Assembly: GCF_030272615.1 (NCBI RefSeq)
Contig: NC_081410.1
Span: forward strand, 118,971,640-119,035,639
Length of the DNA: 64,000 bases
Source: Cryptomeria japonica
Lineage: Eukaryota > Streptophyta > Pinopsida > Cupressales > Cupressaceae
Direction: 5' to 3'
Made by a program: the position numbers and the translations under genes. Positions 1 to 11,024 of this stretch are shown in pieces. Numbering within the stretch: the first letter of the stretch is position 1; each line of letters starts with the position of its first letter. The notes below the pieces were generated by a model. That model saw only the letters and a program-made list of their open reading frames with translations. It did not search any database and was not told where the DNA came from.

Positions 1-54
1 AAAAGCTTATATTTGATAGAAGCTTAAATTTTCTCCTGTGAGGAACCATCATAG

Positions 55-2267
55 TTGAACATGAGATCTATCAATATGGTACAAAAAGTTTGGATTCATA
101 TCTTGATTTTAGCAGGCAATTTCTTTGGACTATTGGAAATTCATCCTACAACCTGGTTGATGCAGGCATTGGGTATTGTGACAATCATATCTCTTCTCCT
201 ACCCACATTAAGGGGATCCAAAATAGAACTTGGATTACTCTATGTATTTTTAGTATTAATGATTGTGGCTTCAAGTGGGGTCAAATCATCTTCAATACCC
301 TTCGGTGCAGAGCAATTTGACAAAAATGATGCCGAGGAAAGGAAAAAGCAGCAGAGCTTTTTCAATTGGTACTATTTTGCATCTTCTGCGTCTGTCATGT
401 TGGGCCTGACCTTTGTTGTTTATTTACAAAGCAATGTAAGCTGGAGCTGGGGATTTGGTTTGGCCACTGCCTTGATGGCTATCTCCACAGGCTTCTTCCT
501 GGCGGGAACAAAGTTCTATGTTTTTGTCAGTCCAGAGGGCAGTGCCTTGACTGGATTTGCTCAAGTGATTGTTGCATCCATCAGAAAGACAAATCTGGTT
601 TTGCCTTCTGATCCAAGGGAATTGTATGACGTTCCTGCGGACAAAGATGATGTAGAACCAAGGCTCTCTTCAACCGACCTGTTCAAGTATGTAATCTCTC
701 TTTTTGCATTTTTCATAGAGCATTTTCTTTTGTTTAGGAATCAGTAACAAAATATTTAGTTGTTTGCTTTTCTTTTCCAAGTTATTGGTATGGGTAGGAT
801 CTAAAGTGAAGCCATAGATCTGAAGACAGTAAATTAACATTATTAATGTCCCTGCAAAAAGCAATAAAAGATAATAAGATTGAAGATGAAATTTAATACA
901 ATAAGCAATATATACTCTATACAGCTGTCTCTAGTAATAAGACCAAACGTTTGTCAACACTTTGGTGGGCCAAGGTTTTAGTACACTATTCTTCATATAT
1001 TGAACCAAGCTGGCAAAAGTTTTAGTGGACTAACTTGGATGATAAGAAGTTTTCAAACACATTAAAGAATGATGGAAGCATATCATCAAGTGAAATGGAA
1101 ATGCCCATCAATTTATAATTTCTTTTTCCTTCATAAACTTATAGCATTGGCCAAACTTTATGATAGTATAACGTTGAACATAAAATTGTTCCAAATTATT
1201 TTATAATTTTCTTGGTCTGAAATAGTATGTTACTGTTTAAATTTTTAATTGATATAGATTAATGATATCAAGTTTTTACAATTCATCAAAGCTGTTTTGT
1301 CTAGTTTTTGTATTCGATTGTGTGAATGCTTTTTACATCAACATTTTATCAACATTTTATTAAGCATAGAGAAAGGAGAGAAATTATTTGAATACCTCAC
1401 TGATGAAGAATGATCTGTATCTGTTAATCCAGGTTCTTGAACAAGTCAGCCATAAGAAGAACAGAGGATTTCAAGGACAATGGCTCCACACCCAATCCAT
1501 GGAAGCTCTGCCCAGTTCAGAAAGTGGAAGAACTCAAGTCAGTGATAAGCGTATTACCCATCTGGAGTGCAGGAATAGTGGTGGCCATCATCTTGAATGG
1601 CACAGCCAATACTTACATGATATACCAGGCAAAGCTCATGAACAGAAAACTGGGTCCCCATTTTGAAATACCAGCGGCCTCCATGGGCGTCTTTGCCCTT
1701 TTGGCCATATCCATATGGCTGCCATTCTATGACAGAGTCATCCTTCCATGTTTTCGCCGCTTGAGAAATAGAAGCCAAGGCATAACCTTGATAGAAAGAA
1801 TCGGAACAGGAATAATTTTTTCTATACTCACCATGGTGGTGGCGGCTATGGTGGAAGTTAAGCGGAGAAACAGCAGAGCCACTCTGTCTGTAATGTGGCT
1901 TATGCCACAGTATGTTTTTCTGGGATTGGCAGAGGCATTTTACGCCATTGGTCTGATCGAGTTCTTTTACTTGCAGTTTCCCAAGAACATGAGAAGTACA
2001 GCTGTGGCTCTGTTCTGGTGCAGCATGGGCGTTGGCTTGTTGCTCAGCAGTGTTGTTATTACAGTGGTTCACAATGCCAGTGGAGGTGACAGCCATAATG
2101 CTTGGCTGGCCCAAAATCTCAATCATGGCCGCCTCGATTACTTTTACTGGCTTTATGCAGGGCTTGGTCTGCTTAATTTCTGTTATTTTGTGGTCTGTGT
2201 AAGGTTGGTCAGACGTTTGATACGAAGCGACCACAGTGATCAGCTTCAAGTAGAACTGACTGTCTGA
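55..2267 (+). CDS. NPF (NRT1/PTR family) transporter, 5'-partial, two exons (55-686 and 1433-2267)
   Basis: Proton-coupled transporter of the plant NRT1/PTR (POT) family, which moves nitrate, peptides, hormones or glucosinolates across the plasma or vacuolar membrane; the substrate cannot be told from sequence. The upstream exon shows the family motifs FGAEQFD and FFNWYYF. The downstream exon shows FLNKSAI, TPNPWKLC, VEELKSV, LPIWSAGIV, IPAASMGVF, YDRVILPCFRRL, PQYVFLGLAEAF and LDYFYWLYAGL, in family order, and ends in a TGA at 2265-2267. Joining 686 to 1433 restores one reading frame. About 490 codons are visible, against about 570-620 usual for the family; TM1-2 and the ExxER motif are absent, so the 5' end lies outside the window or is lost. 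The wording is closest to NPF1/NPF2-type members (inference). Oddity: around 90-150 another frame (DSYL, WTIGNSS) looks more family-like, suggesting a frameshift near 150. The ATG at 55 is therefore not a trusted start, and the gene may be a pseudogene. Confidence 0.82.
687..1432 (+). other. Intron of the NPF gene (746 bp, GT-AG)
   Basis: The donor GTATGT follows TTCAA at 686 and the acceptor ...TAATCCAG ends at 1432. Splicing joins AA to G and gives Lys followed by FLNKSAI, exactly where NPF genes usually carry their last intron. The intron is AT-rich and holds no ORF of note. Confidence 0.8.
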
Positions 2268-3244
2268 TGATTACAAGACCTCTATGGTTTTAATATTATA
2301 ATATGTGTTTTTAAATAGAAATAATTGAATTATATAGATATTTGTTGTTTTTTTTTGGGTCTGTTTGGGAAGCAATACTAATACATTTATTACATTCAGT
2401 TTCTTTTATTGATTTATTCATTCATTGTTGGGGAAGGGTCCATTTACTGTCTATATTTCAATTATGTTCATTAGAGTTTGCTAATTAATAGCCCACTAAA
2501 AATTAATCTAGTGGATTGATAGCTACCTATTGGTATACCCAATAGTTGGAAAAAAAAAATAGTAATTAGATCAATTGTGCAACTTTATTGTTATCAATAT
2601 TGCCCTATAATTGGGATAACTATTGGATCAATTGTGCAAATTTTTTAGTTGTCAAAAAAACGGGCAATAGCAAATATGTACCCTTAGTTGTTATAGCTAG
2701 ACGGTACATCGGATTTTGACTTTTTTTTGTTGTTGTCTTTGCATGCACTTAACTGCTTATAACTATTGTTTTGGCTTTTGGGCAATAACTATGAATGTTG
2801 TGAGATCCGTTATGCATGCAAGGATCAAAAAGTACACATTTCAAAGTGTCACCTAATACTCACTTAAAGATGCCCCAATAACCATGTACTTAAAATTGTC
2901 AATACTTATGCACAATTGCTCCAGTAGTCATGCATTATGGGTACCAATAAAGGTGCACAATGGGCCAATTATGGTCCAAAAATGTTAAAAAATGGGCAGC
3001 TATTGGTACATTTAAAATTTATTCATGGGTTTTGAGGTTTTTTTTTTTGTTTCTTTGAAGTTAGTAATTGGGGGGTTGGGTGTGGAAAGAGTGAACGATT
3101 ATTGGAACATGGATAGTAACTAGTGCTCTTCCCCCACCAAGAAACCAAAACAATAGCTGGTAACTAGTGCTCTTCCCCCACCAAGAAACCAGAACAATAG
3201 ATATAAACAGTTAAGTCACATATGAAACAATAAAAAAAATCGTT
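2268..3244. other. AT-rich 3' flank of the NPF gene, no gene seen
   Basis: It contains scattered related words such as CCAATAGTTGG, AACTATTGG and CAATTGTGCAA, but no ORF, terminal repeats or RNA gene that I can support. Confidence 0.5.
3117..3200. repeat. Tandem duplication, 2 x 40 bp (period 44)
   Basis: Copy 1 at 3117-3156 and copy 2 at 3161-3200 differ by one base; both start TAACTAGTGCTCTTCCCCC and end with AACAATAG. Confidence 0.85.
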
Positions 3245-3249
3245 GAAAT
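3245..3249. repeat. Target-site duplication GAAAT (left) of the copia element
   Basis: GAAAT directly precedes the 5' LTR and recurs directly after the 3' LTR at 9663-9667, a 5-bp duplication typical of Ty1-copia integration. Confidence 0.9.
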
Positions 3250-4050
3250 TGTTAATGCATGGTAGCTTATGCAAGATAAGATCTTCCTAACCTTCCTTGT
3301 TCTGTTATTTATCTACATGCTTCATGTCTGATTTATATTGCATATGATTATCAGATTGTACAAACATTGCTTATCATTATGCTATCGGGCTAACAACCCG
3401 ATAGCATATTAATGTCAATTGTTAATTGGCATTAATATGCTATCGGGGTATTAACCCGATAGCATATTAAATGCTATAAGTTATCGGGTTAAATTCACCG
3501 ATACATACTTGCTATCGGGTGCATAAACATTGGCACCGATTCACATCTGTTATCGGGCTTAATTATATCGGGCATATTTGTTATCGGGTTTAATGAATAC
3601 ATCGCTTCATTTGGCATTAACATTGGTTAACAAATGCACCGGTTGGATTATATACATTGTGCACTTTAAATCATCGGTGTTTATATGAACTGATTCATTA
3701 TATTGATCAGTCACTATATTATGATATTACAATATGCTATCGGGGGTTTTTTGAACCGATAATCAGCATTGTGTTAATGGTATAATTGTAAAGGCATCGA
3801 TCAATGGGTGCATTGATCGGTCATGCCTAAAAGGCATGACCGGTCAATACACCAATTGACCGGTTGCCTAAATGATATATATGCCAATTGAATTCATTTG
3901 GAGAAGACATAGAAAATATTAAATGATCTCTCTCCTTCAGACCTGCAGATAAAAATTAGAATTATTAGACATTGACATAATTCCTCATATCCATATATAG
4001 CATTCATAGTTCATAACTTGTTCTTTAATTGAAATTGAAATAACTTTACA
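3250..4050 (+). repeat. 5' LTR of the copia element
   Basis: Starts TGTTAATGCATGG and ends CTTTACA, directly abutting the primer-binding site. It holds dense inverted repeats built on TATCGGG/CCCGATA, including near-perfect hairpins at 3379-3406 and 3432-3470, and further ones at about 3795-3860 built on CATTGATCGGT and GGTCATGCC. Confidence 0.95.
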
Positions 4051-4062
4051 TGGTATCAGAGC
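4051..4062 (+). promoter_or_regulatory. Primer-binding site (initiator tRNA-Met type)
   Basis: TGGTATCAGAGC lies directly after the 5' LTR. It is complementary to the 3' end of initiator tRNA-Met, the usual primer for minus-strand DNA synthesis of plant copia elements. Confidence 0.92.
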
Positions 4063-4139
4063 CAAGGTAATCGAACCTAAGGCTATTCAATTTTGATAAA
4101 ATTCAAGGACTAAGTTACAAACTACATCACATTTCCATA

Positions 4140-4940
4140 ATGGCCAACGCTATCAGATTCGAAGATAGACTCGGAGGTAGAGAAGATTTTTCAACTTGGA
4201 AGTTTAGAATCAAAATGATTTTAAGAGAAAACAAAGTTGATTCATATGTCCAAACTGAAAGTGCACAACCAGAAGATGAAACCGAGAAATCCACATGGAT
4301 CGAGGGAAATGATAAGGCTATTAAAATAATAGTGGATGGGGTAAGAAATAATATAATGCCCATCATTAGAAAGTAGGAGACGGCTTATAAAATGTTCAAG
4401 GCACTTGAAAGGACATTTGAGATATCAAATGCAAGTCATACTTTGGCATTAAAACGAGAGATCAACCATATCAGTATGAACAAAGGGGAGACAATTAACT
4501 CCTACTTCATGAGGATATCAAGCCTAAGATATGACCTAGCTTCCCTTAGATACGACATCCAAAGCAAAGAGTTAACACTCATTGCTCTAGATGGATTGCC
4601 TAGTGGATGGAACACATTTGTCCAAGGCATCAGTGCTAGGTCCAAATATCCTAAGTTTGAAAGACTAAGAGATGATTGTCTACAAGAAGAATCCAGATTG
4701 AACGAGGTAGGAATAAAACAGAAGAATATAGATGAAGACTTGCAAGTCCTAAATACAAACATCAATAAGAAGTACAAAAAGAAGCAATTTAGGAAAAGAA
4801 AAGCTAAACAAGGCAAGAACACTTCTAAGAAAGACCTATCACATGTTCAATGTTATAGGTGTGACAAATTCGGACACTATGTTGCAAACTGTCTGGAGAA
4901 AGGGAAGCAAGCCACATTTGCAAAAGTGAGGAAATCTAGA
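4140..4940 (+). pseudogene. Copia gag (UBN2-type domain and CCHC zinc knuckle)
   Basis: Encodes the nucleocapsid part of the polyprotein, which packages element RNA in the cytoplasm. The ATG at 4140 lies about 80 bp after the primer-binding site and begins MANAIRFEDRLGG. An in-frame TAG at 4374-4376 cuts the protein after 78 codons; the same frame resumes and continues into pol. A canonical zinc knuckle, CYRCDKFGHYVANC (C-X2-C-X4-H-X4-C), lies at 4851-4892, preceded by a lysine/arginine-rich stretch that suits RNA binding. Confidence 0.88.
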
Positions 4941-6359
4941 AGAGAAAATGACTCCGAGAACTATGTCCTCTACTCAGCACTTACAAGCCATGCTTCAAAC
5001 AAGTCTAACTCATGGGTGATCAACAATGGTTCATCCAGACACATCACCGGCTTTAGAGAAATACTAGACTCCATGATAGAGAAAGATGATGAGGAAGTAA
5101 CCGTCGGAGATGATTCTTCACATCCAGTCAGAGGAATTGGAACCTGCACCATCAAACTGAAGACAGGCATGTCACTACGACTTGAAGAAGTACTATATGT
5201 TCCAGGCATCAAAAAAAATCTAATCTCCATATCAGCACTAGAAGATCAAGGATACAGAGTGACCTTCATGGAAAACAAGGTGTTGGCTTGGCCAAAGAGA
5301 TCCTCCATCAAAGATGCCAAGGTCATTGGTCGAAGACAAGGCTATTTGTATGAGCTATGTACAGAGCCCAATCTAGCATTGATCCATGAAGCAACTAATG
5401 CAAATGAAGTATGGCACAAGAGATTAGGCCATCTGAATTATAGAGCTTTGTCAACTATGGGAAACCTTGTCACAGGTCTACCTAAGTTGAAGCAATATCA
5501 TTCAGAGGCATGCAAAGGGTGTGCCTTAAGTAAAAATACCAAAAGTGCATTTCAGAATAGTACTAGGAAAACTAGCAAAGTTTTGGAGTTAATTCATTCT
5601 GATGTATGTGGACCTATGTCTGTACCCTCGCTAGGGGGATTTTTGTACTATGTAATTTTTGTTGATGACTACTCTAGGAAGACGTGGATCTACTTTTTGA
5701 AATGTAAAGAATCAGAAGAGATCCTAAGTAGGTTTAAAGAGTTTAAAACATTAACAGAAAATCTCTCTGAAAACAAAATTAAAACCTTAAGAACTAACAA
5801 TGGGGGGGAATACACATCAGGACTATTTAAAGACTTTTGTAAAAATTATGGGATTAAGAGGGAGTTGACAATACCTTATAATCCACAACAAAATGGAGTA
5901 GCTGAAAGGAAAAATAGGACCATAGTAGAAGCTGCCAAAGCCATGATACTAGATCAAAATCTAAACTTGAACCTTTGGGCAGAAGCAACTAACACTGTTG
6001 TGTACATACAAAATAGATGTCCTCATTCACACCTTGAAGATAAAACTCCTGAGGAATTCTTTACCAAGACAAAACCAGATATCAGCCATCTTAGGATATT
6101 TGGGTGTCCGGTCTATATTCATGTATCTAAAGAGAAAAGACTAAAACTAGAACCCTCTAGAAAAAGGGGAATACTTGTAAGATACAGTGAAACTTCTAAA
6201 GCCTACAAAATCTATGTACAAAGACAGAGAAATATTGAACTCAGTAGGGATGTAATCTTCGAAGAAGATTTAGCCTTCAAAAGGGCCCAAAATACAATAG
6301 AACCTCAAATTCATAATCCTACTCCTAACCTAGAAGAAGAACCTACTTTTGAGCTTTAG
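4941..6359 (+). pseudogene. Copia protease and integrase region
   Basis: Continues gag in the same frame. The protease site appears as WVINNGSSRH near 5013-5042, where the family has Asp-Ser/Asn-Gly: the catalytic Asp codon at 5022-5024 is now AAC (Asn). The GAG-pre-integrase zinc-binding part shows WHKRLGHLNYRAL and CKGCALSK. The integrase core shows HSDVCGPM, FVDDYSRKTW, LRTNNGGEY and PQQNGVAERKNRT. The second Asp of the DDE triad is Asn (AAC at 5796-5798); the first Asp and the Glu are retained. The frame ends at TAG 6357-6359 and stays open again downstream, so this is an internal nonsense lesion rather than a gene end. Both catalytic changes are G-to-A transitions. Confidence 0.9.
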
Positions 6360-7347
6360 AGGGAGTATCTTGAGGAAACTATAAGTGAAACACAAGACCC
6401 ACCTATAGATAATCGCAAGAAAAAACCACTATGGGCCACCAAAACTGTAGCAGAAGCTCAAAAGTTCGCTGCTCCTTCAGGAACCTTCAGGGAAAGCAAG
6501 AGGCCTAATAAATTCATCAACTATGTTGCACTTATGAATGATCTCTCTAAAGTTGAACCTAACAATGTTTCAGATGCACTCAAACATCAAGTATGGATAG
6601 ATGCCATGACTGAAGAATATCAGTCCATTATGAAGAATGATGTTTGGGAGATTGTTCCTAGGCCAACCAAGAAGTCTGTTGTGTCTTCTAAATGGTTGTT
6701 TAAACTCAAGCATGCTACAGATGGCAGTATTGAAAAACAGGAGGCCAGATTTGTAGCTAGAGGGTTGTCACAGAAGGAAGGAATAGATTATGAAGAAACA
6801 TTTGCACCTGTTGCCAGGTACACATCAGTAAGAGTTGTCCTAGCCATTGCAGCTGCAAAGGGGTGGAAGGTACATCAGATGGATGTTAAGACAACATTCC
6901 TAAATGGCGAGATCATGGAAGAAGTCTACTTAGAGCAACTTGAAGGGTTTGAAATTCATGATGCAGAGTCTCATGTGTGTAGACTCAAGAAAGCTCTCTA
7001 TGAGCTCAAACAGGTTCCTAGAGCCTGGTATGAAAGAATTGACACCTATCTCTCAAAGCTGGGTTTCTCTAAGAATGATGCAGATCCTAATCTCTACCTC
7101 AAAAGAAATAAAGGTGATATGTTAATATTAATTTTATATGTTGATGACTTATTAATCACAGGAGATGATCACCTAATAGATCAATGCAAGAAAGATCTAT
7201 CCACAGAATTTGATATGAAAGACTTGGGGCTTCTTCATTACTTCCTAGGATTGGAAGTATGGCAGAATTTTGATAATATTGTACTGAACCAAGGGAAGTA
7301 CACCTTGGACATATTGACAAGATTTGGAATGCTAAACTACAGACCCT
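6360..7347 (+). pseudogene. Copia reverse transcriptase (RVT_2)
   Basis: The frame of 4140 resumes after the TAG at 6357. Recognisable blocks are VWIDAMTEEYQSI, SKWLFKLKH, YEETFAPVARYTSVR, HQMDVKTTFLNG, LKKALYELKQVPRAWY and the polymerase centre ILYVDDLLITG (about 7132-7164), so the two catalytic aspartates are intact. Just after LNYRP the frame runs into a stop at 7365-7367, while the next conserved block continues in another frame from 7348. A small deletion near 7345 explains this. Confidence 0.9.
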
Positions 7348-8070
7348 ATGGAAACCAACTTCCATAAACTTAAAGAAGCAGTAGCAGAATCAAGACCTAC
7401 TGATCCCACTCAATACAGGCAGATGATTGGGTCCCTGATGTATCTAGTAAATACAAGGCCAGATATCTACTATGTTGTTAATGCCTTAAGTCAGTTCATG
7501 TGTGAACCTAAGGAGATACACCTGGTTGCAGTAAAGCATATAATGAGATATCTACAAGGTACCCTAAAGCTTGGTCTTAAATATGAAAAGGTTGACATAG
7601 ATCTACATGGATTTACAGATTCAAATTGGGCTGGCAGTGTAACTGACAGAAAGAGCACTTCAAGGTGCTGCTTCAGTTTAGGGTCAGCCATGATATCCTG
7701 GATTAGCAGAAAACAATCTTCAATAGCTCAAAGTTCCACAGAGGCTGAATATATTGCAGCTTCAATGGCTACCCGAGAAGCAGTATGGCTAAGGAAATTG
7801 CTCCTGGGATTATTTCCAGAACCTATGAAGCCTACAGTCATTCAGTGTGATAATCAAAGTTGTATAAAACTCTTTGTAAATCCAGTATTTCATGACAGGT
7901 CCAAACATATTGAGATTCCATATCACTATGTACGAGATATGGTTGACAGGAATGTGTTAAAGTTAGAATATGTGTGTACAGGAGATCAGACTGCAGATAT
8001 TCTGACCAAACCACTTTCCAGAGTGAAGGTTGATCACTTCAGAAAGGGTTTAGGTATGATAGAAAGGTAA
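7348..8070 (+). pseudogene. Copia RNase H and pol C-terminus
   Basis: Shows GSLMYLVNTRPD, a block reading TDSNWAGSVTDRKSTS, SSTEAEYIAAS, CDNQSCIKL, KHIEIPYHYVRD and the terminal TADILTKPLSRVKVDHFRKG. It ends at TAA 8068-8070, the family's usual pol end. It is offset by one frame from the polymerase part. The Asn at 7624-7626 stands where most family members have Asp, again a G-to-A type change. Confidence 0.9.
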
Positions 8071-8862
8071 TCTGCTTTGTAATCTATACTTACATATATT
8101 TAAGATGTTTAATGTGTAAACTTCTTTGTCATGTTTGGACTATCTCTTGGCTTCTTGCCACCTGTGTTCATATCTAAGAGGTGACGATCTCTCAGATACT
8201 GAACACTTGTATGTAGACATCATAAGGTGATGATCTTATGATAGTCAAACTAGTAATCATGTTGGATCACTGGTAAGTCATGGATGTGCCATGACTATGT
8301 TGTGATACAACATTTGTACAAATGTTGTTGCATTATCACAACTTGGATATGATGAGAACTTAAGCACTTCTCATATGGTTATCCTTGTATTGTGTGTTAG
8401 GCAATACTGATATCACGTGTAGGTGATATCTCAACCATTGATCATGTTGGATCTTTGGTAAGTCATGGATGTGCCATGACTATGTTGTGATAAACATTTA
8501 TAAATGTTATTGCACTTATCACAACTTGGATATGATGAGAAACTAACCTTTCTCATAGACTTATCCTTAAGTATTGTGTGTTAGGAAATACTGATATCAC
8601 ATGTTAGGTGATATCTTGATGAATCTTACAGATCACATGTTTTGGTGATTTCTCACATGATCAGGTGATGATTCTCTTACTTTTATCACATGTTAAAATA
8701 ATACTTTATGTCACATGCTCAGGTGATGTTCTTCTATTTTGTATCATATGTCTTGATGGTACTTCTCATGTATAAATGATTTTTGCTGACTGACCTTATC
8801 TTAGTTATGAAAAGGAAATGTGATGCAGGTTGCCTTATCTATCTTCCAAAGCTAAGAGGGAG
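8071..8862 (+). repeat. Copia 3' untranslated region with 185-bp tandem duplication and polypurine tract
   Basis: Two imperfect copies of about 185 bp (8258-8442 and 8443 to about 8625) share CATGTTGGATC, AAGTCATGGATGTGCCATGA and AACTTGGATATGATGAGAA. From about 8590 to 8735 a short imperfect palindrome of the form TCACATG-T-AGGTGAT recurs about four times. The polypurine tract AAAGCTAAGAGGGAG (8848-8862) directly precedes the 3' LTR and primes plus-strand synthesis. Confidence 0.8.
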
Positions 8863-9662
8863 TGTTAATGCATGGTAGCTTATGCAAGATAAGATCTTCC
8901 TAACCTTCCTTGTTCTGTTATTTATCTACATGCTTCATGTCTGATTTATATTGCATATGATTATCGGATTGTACAAACATTGCTTATCATTATGCTATCG
9001 AGCTAACAACCCGATAGCATATTAATGTCAATTGTTAATTGGCATTAATATGCTATCGGGGTATTAACTCGATAGCATATTAAATGCTATAAGTTATCGG
9101 GTTAAATTCGCTGATACATACTTTCTATCGGGTGCATAAACATTGGCACCGATTCACATCTGTTATCGGGCTTAATTATATCGGGCATATTTGTTATCAG
9201 GTTTAATGAATACACCGCTTCATTTGGCATTAACATTGGTTAACAAATGCACCGGTTGGATTATATACATCGTGCACTTTGAATCATCGGTGTTTATATG
9301 AACTGATTCATTATATTGATCAGTCATTATATTATGATATTACAATGTGCTATCGGGGGTTTTTGAACCGATAATCAGCATTGTGTTAATGGTATAATTG
9401 TAAAGGCACCGATCAATGGGTGCATTGATCGGTCATGCCTAAAAGGCATGACCGGTCAATACACCAATTGACCGATTGCCTAAATGATATATATGCCAAT
9501 TGAATTCATTTGGAGAAGACATAGAAAATATTAAATGATCTCTCTCCTTCAGACCTACAGATAAAAATCAGAATTATTAGACATTGACATAATTCCTCAT
9601 ATCCATATATAGCATTCATAGTTCATAACTTGTTCTTTAATTGAAATTGAAATAACTTTACA
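8863..9662 (+). repeat. 3' LTR of the copia element
   Basis: Begins TGTTAATGCATGG and ends CTTTACA. It matches the 5' LTR apart from about 16 substitutions and one missing T; all but one of the substitutions are transitions. Confidence 0.95.
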
Positions 9663-9667
9663 GAAAT
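9663..9667. repeat. Target-site duplication GAAAT (right) of the copia element
   Basis: Identical to 3245-3249 on the other side of the element. Confidence 0.9.
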
Positions 9668-11024
9668 CTGATGTAATATTTAGAAACTTAAGATGCGCGA
9701 AGTTAGCTATAAAGACTATTGGTACCCTTCCCCAATATAATTAAAAAACATGATAAAAAATTCTATTGTAGAAAATTAATTTTTTTGTTTAATAATTATG
9801 ATGAAAACTTCATTTATCTTTTTTTCTTATTGATTCATGTTGGAAACAATTAGTCCATAAATCAAATTACATGTTCATTGCATTAAATTATTTTGATCAA
9901 ATTTCGACTTTATTGATGTTGTATTGTTGATGGAATAACATATGCACTATTATATAGCAAAGGCAAATTAATATGAAGATGAATTTTGGCTCTAATAAGT
10001 TGTATTGTTGACTATTGACTCTAAAATTATTTTGTGTGTAAATATGACAAATAAAATTTATTATTCATTTATTATGAAAAGATATATCTAAATTTTTTGA
10101 GAAAAAATTTTTGAACCAGCATTTTCATAATAAAATATTGAAGCTCAATAAATAAAACATATCCATATAATGTTTATATATTGTTCTGATGTAAGAATAT
10201 AAAATCATATATATTACATGCTTTATTAGATATATCTAATTTAACATAATTATAGTCTAATAACTAGTAGATTATTGAGTATTTATAATTGGTCGTTTTT
10301 AATAGGTAATGAATACCTTTATAAATAATTTGTCACTTTTATCTTATGTTTAAAGAGGTTCTTTCTCATTAACAATATAAGAATTAGATTTTCTATACAA
10401 ACGAGAAGAAATGATGTCTCTAGATTTTGTCTATATTTTTATATAGATAATGTGTAAGATTTTTAATTATAGAATGATGTTTTTGCAGGTTTTTTACTCA
10501 AAAGATTTCTCATGTAGATATTGTGTAATGTGCTAAATATTTGAATCTTTAAACTATCATTTTATTTATTTTATAATTATTTGTGATGATTAGTAATCTA
10601 AGATCCTTTAATTTCTAACATGGTATCAACACAAACTAGGAGATAATTATATTTTTAAGTGATATTTAGATGTGTAATTAAGAAACTTCAACACAAGTTT
10701 TATGTTTTTTCATGAGTTATTTGAATGTATTATTATTAGACAATTTAATGTCCATAAAGATACAAATTTCATTAAAAATAAAGTTGAAATTCTTGTTTTC
10801 TCACCACCCATACTTATCTTTCTACAAATTTAATTGATAAACAAGAAACACGATGGTCAACATTAAAACTTTAAACTATTCATAACATGACTCTCTTTCA
10901 TCGTATCCTAGTATTTAGACCTTACTTTTTCAAAATAAATCTTCTCTTTAGTTAAAAAAAATCAAATAAACTCATAATGGCTGATAAAATAAATAAGAAT
11001 AAGGGTTGGGGGTTTGGCTTGATT
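9668..11024. other. AT-rich spacer, no gene; possible LTR remnant ending at 10,620
   Basis: No supported ORF. At 10,617-10,631 the string AACA-TGGTATCAACA resembles an LTR end followed by a degenerate initiator-tRNA-Met primer-binding site, so the preceding few hundred bases may be an old copia LTR. No partner LTR was found. Confidence 0.35.

Larger units (their letters stand above)
3250..9662 (+). mobile_element. Complete but disabled Ty1-copia LTR retrotransposon (6.4 kb)
   Basis: All structural landmarks are present: TG...CA LTRs of 801 and 800 bp, a primer-binding site, gag, protease, integrase, reverse transcriptase and RNase H in copia order, a polypurine tract and a perfect GAAAT target duplication. 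The LTRs differ by about 16 substitutions and one 1-bp indel (about 98% identical by eye), so the insertion is moderately recent. The coding region has two in-frame TAG codons (4374-4376 and 6357-6359), one frameshift near 7345 and Asp-to-Asn changes in the protease and integrase active sites, so this copy cannot be autonomous. An untranslated stretch of about 0.8 kb between the pol stop and the 3' LTR is unusually long and internally repeated. Confidence 0.95.

Noticed and set aside
1554-2249. 231-codon frame on the minus strand
   Set aside because: Antisense shadow of the NPF exon, which matches its family over its full length.
2466-3060. MITE suspected from repeated CCAATAGTTGG / AACTATTGG words
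   Set aside because: The words do not form terminal inverted repeats with a target duplication.
3379-3600. CRISPR-like array of TATCGGG palindromes
   Set aside because: Spacing is irregular, there are no constant-length spacers, and it lies within an LTR that is duplicated at 8863-9662.
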